Source: Papaver somniferum
Lineage: Eukaryota > Streptophyta > Magnoliopsida > Ranunculales > Papaveraceae
Direction of reading: 5' to 3'
DNA length: 64,000 nt
Assembly: GCF_003573695.1 (NCBI RefSeq)
Contig: NC_039365.1
Span: 133,573,466-133,637,465 of the forward strand
The notes below the pieces were generated by a model. That model was given only the letters and a program-made list of their open reading frames with translations, searched no databases and was not told the origin of the DNA. The translations under genes were made by a program, and so were the position numbers. This document shows positions 56,418-64,000 of this stretch, in pieces. Numbering within the stretch: position 1 is the first letter of the stretch; the number at the start of each line of letters is the position of its first letter.

Positions 56418-58756
56418 ATGTGTTTTAAGTGCATCCTCACCAAGGAATACCATGTTATGTATACAGTTAGGGAAGCATGAAAATTGGGGCGCACGGATTA
56501 TGTTTGGTAAGGCTGTAGGATTCAATTGGATTCATATAAAAAGGTATGTATCTAAACTTGAGCAAGATTTGTGCTTTTATTTTCTTAGAGAACTTATAAT
56601 GATTCATGTACCTTTCTTATCGTTCTTTTCTACCTAACTTGATCTGTGTTTAAGGTTCTTATATGTTTAGGTTTGAAAACATTAGTTCGGGATGTTTGGA
56701 CTTCATGGTACACATACCAAGTATACATAAAATCATTTAAAACCAAAATCCAGGGGTTTAAGTTGCTAACCCCGTCTGCATACTGCTCCAGGATACGAAA
56801 ATTCGTTTGCAAACCCGTATGCATATTTGATGTCGATATTCGGTAAACTTGTTTTGGTTGTATCTTCTTCGTCCGAACTCGGAATGACCTCATTCTTTTT
56901 GAACTCTCTTCCTCTTTGTATTCTCTTCAAAATGGAGGTTATAATTATTGAATTTGGATGAGTTAAGATTGGTATTTGTCTTGCCTCTTGTTTTTGAGTG
57001 TTTTGCTCCTTTCGTTGCATTTGTTCCACTTCTCTTGGACTTGGGCACTTGGATTCATGGAGTAGTACTCTTCTAAGCTCATTTGTAGCTTTTACAAGAA
57101 TGTTGTTGGTGAATCACAAAGAAGGAAATTCAATAATGGGCAGTAGTGCGCATTACTATGGGATTCTTGAATGTTCACAATCATTTTATGTGAACTATGG
57201 TGCATGGTCCTTAATGACTTTGTATGTTCTTATTTGAAAATCTTTTTATAAGCATTTGGTGGCTATTCTTGGTATAAATACGGGCGAAAAATATTGATTA
57301 TACTCTAGGACAAATCATCTTATATGTGCATTACGAGTTTGTCTTGATGCCTAGGAAACTTCTTATGAAAATTTATTCTTGTTTTTGAGAAGGATTACTA
57401 GAGTTTGGAATAGCCAATATTGTGATTACACATAGCTATGTCCAATTGTTTTCATCTTCATGTTTTTACATTTATTTGGTTAAATTCTAAATTTGTTTGG
57501 AAGATGATTTTTGCAGTATTAATCATTATGATTTTAAATATTTCAATTTATGGGATATTTGTGTTTACGTCCGTGAACTATGTTTGTCCCATACTTTGTC
57601 AAAAGTAAAGTCGTTTGTTGTCCACATATTGATACAAGGATTAATGGACTTTTGAAAAATACAAAAGTTAAGCCTATATTGTCAATATTTGATGGAAGAT
57701 AGGTTAGAATATTTTGTGGACAAGGATTATGTCTATTAATTATCGTTATGCAAACAGTGATTGAAGATAGAATGAATCCTTGTATATTCCGCAGTATTGA
57801 TCATCCCTGATCCATATTTTATGGGTATACTACAATACTCCATAAGTTTTTCTTGTGTTGAGTATATGGACGATGAAGCTAATCTTTCTCGAATGGTTAA
57901 CTTAGTCGTAGCTCCGTAAGTTTACTTATGTTGAGCATAATCAATTGAATTGATTACTTTTTGTGTTTAGTTTGATTGCGTATTCCGATTAAATTAATCA
58001 TGGGTTTACTTGTGATTAATTTGATTGAGTTTTTGGATATAGGAAATCATTTTCATGGTTTTTGTGTCCAATAAAAATCCTTCTTTTCTTTCGAAATTAA
58101 GGTCGCTCTTGTTGTTCCTTCGGGAATGACATCAAATGGGTGAGAGTTCTTTTGAACTTGTACTTAATGGTCATATCTTTAGGGGAGTGCGGCTGTGGAA
58201 TTTTAGAGGGGTTATCTTGTATCTTTAAACTCCTTGATGAATGCATTTAGCTTCGGCTTTATGATTTCATCTAAATTAGTTGGTATGAATTTTTTTCCTT
58301 CTGTCATGAAATGTCTCTCTCGGGAATTTCATTATGATCCCGTTCTTGTACCTTTGCCAATTTTATTGACTAAAAGGGGGAGAATTAATATGTAGTTCAT
58401 ACTACAAATACATATGGTTTTCGGATCATTATATAAGGGGGAGTGGTTTCAATGTGAGATGGAGTATTGACTAAGGGGGAGTGATACATATCACCATAGT
58501 ATTATTGTTGAAGTTGTGATACAATTTAACTTTGACACTGTATAACAATGATCGAGAACTATGTTTTCTCATTGTTATAGCTACGGATCTTCAACAGCGG
58601 TGATGCTAAACTTACAACCTTTAGGATCATTGGAGTACTTGGAAGTGACGAAGATTTCGAGGAATGTTTAAGATTAGACATGTGGAATATGAGCTACTAA
58701 AGTTTCTTTATCTTTTTTGTATTACATATGTATTGATACTTTTGTCACTAAAATTG
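56418..58756 (+). other. non-coding 3' interior of unit 1
   Basis: About 2.3 kb parallel to 62756-64000 of unit 2, with only short ORFs. Towards the end it has several GGGGGAG runs (58375, 58438, 58473) and then the PPT. No integrase or RT motif found. Confidence 0.65.
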
Positions 58757-58770
58757 ACAAAGGGGGAGAT
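58757..58770 (+). other. polypurine tract of unit 1
   Basis: ACAAAGGGGGAGAT directly before LTR2. Confidence 0.9.
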
Positions 58771-61200
58771 TGTTAGAGAATTGCTCGGTCGAACTCGCAT
58801 GCGTTTCTATCTCAAGCATGTTTGTCAATGTTAGTGATCAAAACTATGAGTCTTGATTTCTAGTCTATTATAGCTAAGTCTCGTACTAGGATAGAGAGTG
58901 TAGTTGAGCTCAAGGACTTCATGGCGATTCATCATACAAGTAGAAGAACTACTCAAGGAACCGGTGGAACTTCTCGACAAAAAGGTATGTGAATACTTGA
59001 ACTTATCTATCACTCAAAAGTATACCTACTCTATCTCTTATTCTTTGAGACAAGAAGTCATATGCTACATATATAGACTTGGATTATACACATTTGGTGT
59101 TCGAGTCGAGTATACCTCGCCTATCTATATCTCGAAATATGTGTTGGTAAGCTTTTCGCTTCGATCAAGTTTATCTTTACCATATGACGAAATTCATGAT
59201 ATGTTTCAATCATCTTGAAAAGCTTTGACGAGAAATGGTGTAATAACTATATAACGTCCGCTAAGAATGTTTCAATGATTGAAATGAGATTTTAGATTAC
59301 ATAACCAATGGTGGACATAAGCATTATTGTGGAAACACATTTATGTATAAGTCCTATTCCTTGAACCAAAGTTTGCGAACTTTGTTGATCAAGAGAACCG
59401 GAAGAATGGCGTGAGCCAAGTCCGCGAACTGCCGAAGTTCTCAAACCCGAGAATTTCTGCTGGAGTTGACAAACTACTTACGTGAAGCTAAGTCCGCGAA
59501 CCCAGTCTGCGAACCGGCGAAGTTCTCATACCCGAGAATTTCTGCTGGAGTTTGTAAACTCTGCCCGGTAACTTAAGTCCGCGAACATAGTCTGCGAACT
59601 TGAGAAGGTTATATATCTGAAGATGATTTCTGAACTTAAACATAAAAAGACTAAGGAATGCAGGTTGCAAACCGTGGCTATAAAAGTTCATGAACCGATT
59701 CAAGTGAATCAAATCACCTTTGCTTTAATTGTATCTTGTGTAGTACATAAGATTTCCTTGCAATTGAACAACTCTCTAACTAGTTCATTTGAACTAGTTA
59801 TGGTGAATAAGAACATGGTTGATATGAAATGCTCATATGGCTAACCTTTTGGTTAACTATTGTTGAACCAACAAGTGCATACGTTTGGGTACGGTTAACA
59901 AACCTAGAAGAGTGCATTGTCAAGTGTGTATAACAAGCTAAGTTTACGATCTAACGGTTGAGAAATATTAGCTTGATCTAAATCAGGTTTTCATCTAACG
60001 GTGAATATTTAATGCTTTATTACTAAGCTAAATTGATTGCAAACCCTGATTTGAAAGACTATATAAAGGAGACATCTAGTATTGTGCAAAACTAATCCCC
60101 ACACCTCACCTGTGATACTAGTTTGCATACTAGAGTCGATTCTCCTTTAACCTTTGGTTTTCTTCTTATAAAACCAGGTTAACGACTTAAAGACTTCATT
60201 TTGATTGTGAAGCCAGACCGATAATACTTTTATCGTAGTTGTGTGATCTGATCTAGCATCTTCTATCGTACGAGTACAATCAGATTGATTGGCTTGAGAT
60301 TGATATCTCCGATAGGCAATATATAAAAAGTAATCACAAACATCTTCGTCTCATTGTTTGTGATTCCGCAACATCTTGTTTCGCTACCATGCGATTAAGA
60401 TTGTTGTGAGGTGATTGATAACTCTAGGTTGTTCTTCGGGAATATAAGAACGGATTATCAATTGGTTGTTGTTCACCTTCATTATTATCAAAAGACGGAA
60501 CAAAACCTTTAGGGTTTATCTATGGGAGACAGATTGATCCTTTGATAAACTTGTCTGTGTGAGACAGATTTGTTTATTGTCAAAGCCTGCGATTTTTGGG
60601 TCGTAGCAACTCTTAGTTGTGGGTGAGATCAGCTAAGGAAATCAAGTGCGCAGTATCCTGCTAGGATCATAGGCGTAGGAAGTACAACTGTATCTTGGAT
60701 CAGTGAGAGACTGATTGGGGTTCAACTACAGTCCAGTACGAAGTTAACTTGGAGTAGGCTAGTGTCTGTAGCGGCTTAATACAGTGTGTGTTCAATCTGG
60801 ACTAGGTCCCGGGATTTTTCTGCATTTGTGGTTTCCTCGTTAACAAAAAATTTGGTGTCTGTGTTATTTCAATTTCCGCGTTATATTGTTTTATCTTTAT
60901 AATTGAAATAATACAGGTTGTGCGTTAGATCATCAATTAGAGTAATCCAACCTTTGGTTGTTGATTGTCGTTGATTGATCCGTGGATATTGGTCTTTGGT
61001 ACCATCCAAGTTATTCCTTGCATTTGATTAGAACTCGCAGTTCCTGCTTGAGTAAATAAAATAAAGAAGAGAGATATAAACTTGTTGATATACTTTTAAT
61101 TGATTGAGTCTTGTTGATTCTATTAAAAGTATATTCGAGTTTGTCCATACAGATTGCTAAGCGAAATATTGGGTGGTGTTGTTAGACCCCCTCTTTTTCA
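58771..61200 (+). repeat. LTR2 of copia array (2430 bp)
   Basis: TGTTAGAGAATTGC...CTCTTTTTCA. A few percent different from LTR1 by eye. Repeats GTCCGCGAAC-type units at 59405-59600. Confidence 0.9.
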
Positions 61201-61202
61201 AT

Positions 61203-61214
61203 TGGTATCAGAGC
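61203..61214 (+). other. PBS of unit 2 (initiator Met tRNA)
   Basis: TGGTATCAGAGC two bases after the LTR2 end. Confidence 0.9.
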
Positions 61215-61264
61215 AGGCAAACACGTTAAAGACCTTATAAGTCTGTGTTTGTAGGGATCTGATT

Positions 61265-62755
61265 ATGGACGAGTCTATCTCTAATAACGTACCAGTTTAG
61301 AAATTACCAGATGATTCTAAAAGCTTGGATTCACCTGAGAGAACTATCGCATCTAAGTCAATATCTAAACATTCTCTTGATGTAAAAACTGTTGATTGGG
61401 AAACTCTCCTAGAAGAACAGTTGGATGAACTTTCTGATGAAGGTGATTCAGATATTGATAGAGATGTTGATGAGGAAGTATCAGAGTATGTTAAGTTTTT
61501 GGATTCGTGGAAGATGAAGAAGATTACAACTTCTTATGTCTCACCTCTTCTGACTTCTCTTTATCGAGAAAACAAGAAATTGAGAAGATGTTACGCAGGT
61601 GTTTATTTTTCGAATCGTTCTAACGAATCGATCCTCAAGGATTATGAGGAAAACCTACGTATGAAGTCACCTGAATGTGATAATCTTTATAAAAAGTACT
61701 TTTTGTTGGAAGAGAAACTTGCAGAATCTGAAGGAAGGTTTAACTCTTAACAAATTAGTTTTGATGACAGAGAAAGTGCTTGTCTCTCTCGAGAAAAACT
61801 CCTTGAGGCTGATTTAGCTGCTGCTCTTGATAAAATCAAGATGTTAGAAGATGACTTGAAAAAGTTCAATACTAGTTCAAGCAAATTAACCACTATGCTA
61901 GGAGCAAGTAAAAATCATCGTGATACACGAGGATTGGGCTATAAGGGAATAGATGCTCCAAGTATTAGCAAAGAGGTAAATTTTATTAAGGATAGTGATT
62001 CTTCTCAACAAAAGGTTTCCACTGATGGAAAAAGTGAAATACCTTCACTAGAAGTTAAAGTTCGAAAGAGCAAAGTATATCAACCTCCCAAGTCAGCACA
62101 CACGGATCTAGGTAAGAACATTCCTTATGTTTGCCACTATTGCGGAAATAAAGGTCACCTGGAAAGGAGATGTCGTTTCCGTATAAGGAATGAGAAACTT
62201 CATGATGTTCTTTTTTGGGCATCACAAGAAGTTGTGAAACCAAGATCATATGTTAAGACTAATCCCCTTAACGTTACAGGTTGTAACTGTCCAACCTTTA
62301 GGCAAAGGAATCAGTGTTGTGATAATCCTAGTTTTGCCTATAAACGTCATACGAATCCTTTTCACAATCGTAATGGTTATCAAAAGGATAACTTCGTAAA
62401 GACGAAGACAGGATCCGATGCTCCCAATTGGAGAAAGACTAACTTGCAAAAGAATAGTCAATCCAATTCTCTTCCGAGAATTCTAGAAGAGAGTAATGGG
62501 AAGAAGGTTCCGGTTGTTCCTAAACGCACTCAGAAGTGGGTACCAAAGAAAGCCAATGATGCTTTGAGTGTGAAAAGGAATGATCTTCCAGAAAATTCCA
62601 TGACTATGGAGAAGGCAGTCTCCATGTTGTAGGAACTTAACAAGTTTTTTGGAAAAATGGAATTGGATGTGAAAGGTTCTAAAAGCGATCTGTTTTATGA
62701 TAATCCAAAAGTCACTTGTGGTGAGCAAGACGTTTTTCAACCCAACACAACTTGA
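61265..62755 (+). pseudogene. copia gag with zinc knuckle, unit 2 (several stops)
   Basis: The homolog of 54929-56417. ATG 61265; a TAG at about 61301 (unit 1 has a Gln codon there), then open from 61325 to a TAA ending at 61750 (again Gln in unit 1), then open again to a TAG ending at 62632, and an end at TGA 62753-62755. The knuckle CHYCGNKGHLERRC lies at 62132-62173, with residues that differ from unit 1. The stop that breaks unit 1 (55061) is a Trp codon here. The two copies were damaged independently. Confidence 0.85.
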
Positions 62756-64000
62756 TTGTGTTGTAAGTGCATCCTCACCAAGGAATGCCCTGTTATGTAT
62801 ACGATGAGGGAAGCACGAGAATTGGGGCATACAGATTATGTTCGGTAAGGCTGTAGAATTCAACCGAATTCTTCTAAAAAGGTATTTCTATAAACCTGAA
62901 AAAGATTTGTGTTTTTATAATGATCCATGTACCTTGCTTATTGTTCATTTCTACCTAACTTGATATGTGTTTAAGGTTCTTAAACGTTTAGGTTTGAAAA
63001 TAGTAGTTCGGGATGTTTGGACTTCATGGTACACCTACCAGATATGCATAACATCTTTTAAAAACAAAATCCAGGGGTTTAAGTTCACAGACTTGAAAAT
63101 TCGTTTGCAAACCCGTTATGCATATTTTCCTGTAGACGTCAATATTCGGTCGACTTGTTTTGGTCGTAACTTCTTCGTCCGAACTCAGAATGAACCCATT
63201 CTTTTTTAATTATCTTCCTATTTGATTTTCCTTCAAAATGGAGATGAGAATTATTGATATTGGATGAGTTAAGATTGGTATTTGTCCTGTCTCTTGTTTT
63301 TGAGTGTTTTGCTCCGTTTCGTTACACTTGTTCCACTTCTCTTGGACTTGGGAACTTGGATTCATGGAGTAGTACTCTTCTAAGATCATTTGTAGCTTTT
63401 ACAAGAATGTTGTTGGTGAATCTCAAAGAAGGAATTTCAAGAATAGGCAGTAGTACGCATTACTATGGGATTCTTGAATATTCACAATCATTTTAAATGA
63501 ACTATGGTGCATGGTCGTTAATGACTTTATATGTTCTTATTTGAAAATCTTTTTATATGCCTTTGGTAGCTATTCTTCGTTTAAATTCGGGCGAAAAAGA
63601 TTGATTCTACTCTCTAAGGACAAATCATCTTATATGTGCATTATAAGTTTGTCTTGATGTGTAGGAAACTTCTTATGAGAATTTATTCTTGTTTTTGAGA
63701 AGGATTACTAGAGTTTGGAATAGCAATTATTGTGACTACACATGGCTATGTCCAATGTTTTCATCTTCATGTTTTTATATTTATTTGTTTAAATTATAAA
63801 AATATTTGGAGGATGATGTTTTTGCAGTATTAATCTTTATGATTTATTATATTGCAATGGGCTATGGGATATTGGTGTTTACGTCCGTGAACTATATTTG
63901 TCCCACACTTTGTCAAAAGTAAAGTCGTTCGTGTTCGTTATTCACATACTGGTAAAAGAATGAATGGACTTTTGACAAATATAAAAGTTAAGCCTATATT
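62756..64000 (+). other. non-coding 3' interior of unit 2, to window end
   Basis: Parallel to 56418-57700 of unit 1. Only incidental ORFs. Confidence 0.65.

Larger units (their letters stand above)
52429..64000 (+). mobile_element. copia array LTR-gag-LTR-gag (non-autonomous family A), extends beyond window
   Basis: LTR1 52429-54864, interior 1 54865-58770, LTR2 58771-61200, interior 2 61201 to at least 64000. Both interiors begin with the same PBS, carry the same gag and the same non-coding 3' part, and interior 1 ends in a PPT directly before LTR2. LTR2 therefore serves both as 3' LTR of unit 1 and 5' LTR of unit 2. Such arrays usually arise by unequal recombination between LTRs. No pol genes in either unit. 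Confidence 0.9.

Noticed and set aside
1..64000. tRNA, rRNA, snoRNA or miRNA genes
   Set aside because: None recognised. The tRNA-like matches (TGGTATCAGAGC, TGGCGCC...) are primer-binding sites of retroelements.

Overview
This window is plant nuclear DNA, almost certainly from a eudicot. It has introns with GT-AG and one AT-AC boundary, very dense nested LTR retrotransposons, and an Ac-like hAT transposon. The nested copia/Tat/Athila landscape would fit a mid-sized to large genome such as a poppy relative, but I cannot prove the species from sequence alone.

Layout. 1-7037: a minus-strand Ty1/copia-type element (copia A') with LTRs of about 2.8 kb and only a gag-like ORF. 7049-7190: a scrap of a DUF659-type hAT transposase. 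9328-14593: the only host gene seen, an intron-rich membrane-protein gene matching the N-terminal membrane half of plant MTP12 (ZnT5-like zinc transporter). It is open for about 338 codons but stops before the cation-efflux domain, and it contains a textbook U12-type AT-AC intron. 15630-16366: a possible short LTR and unassigned repeat DNA. 16367-19024: a decayed minus-strand Ty3/gypsy element (D), the only element here with a visible reverse transcriptase. It is broken by element B at 19025.

19025-45258 is a large minus-strand Tat/Retand-like gypsy element (B). It has LTRs of about 3.1 kb, gag, protease, a second gag-like segment and an integrase tail, but no reverse transcriptase. It also carries a divergently transcribed plus-strand gene (antisense ORF) with its own TATA box and introns. 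Its 5' LTR is split by an Athila-like gag-only element (C, 29407-38512, TSD CCTGA, nearly identical 2.67-kb LTRs), by a 4.75-kb hAT transposon (40027-44772, TSD GGCTCATT) and by a minus-strand copia element (from 45259).

That last copia element (A'', 45259-52428) holds two nested solo LTRs: 46403-47908 with TSD TATAG, and about 49400-51989 with putative TSD ACAAC. It is interrupted at 52429 by a plus-strand copia array, LTR-gag-LTR-gag (52429 to beyond 64000), in which the LTRs are about 2.43 kb and each internal region carries a gag with a zinc knuckle but no pol.

Theme: five retroelement units here (A', A array, A'', B, C) show no reverse transcriptase in the visible parts. They keep packaging/priming signals (PBS, PPT, LTRs) and mostly a gag-like gene. 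The youngest (C) has almost identical LTRs but a frameshifted gag, so it was probably copied by proteins supplied in trans. No rRNA, tRNA or CRISPR features were seen.
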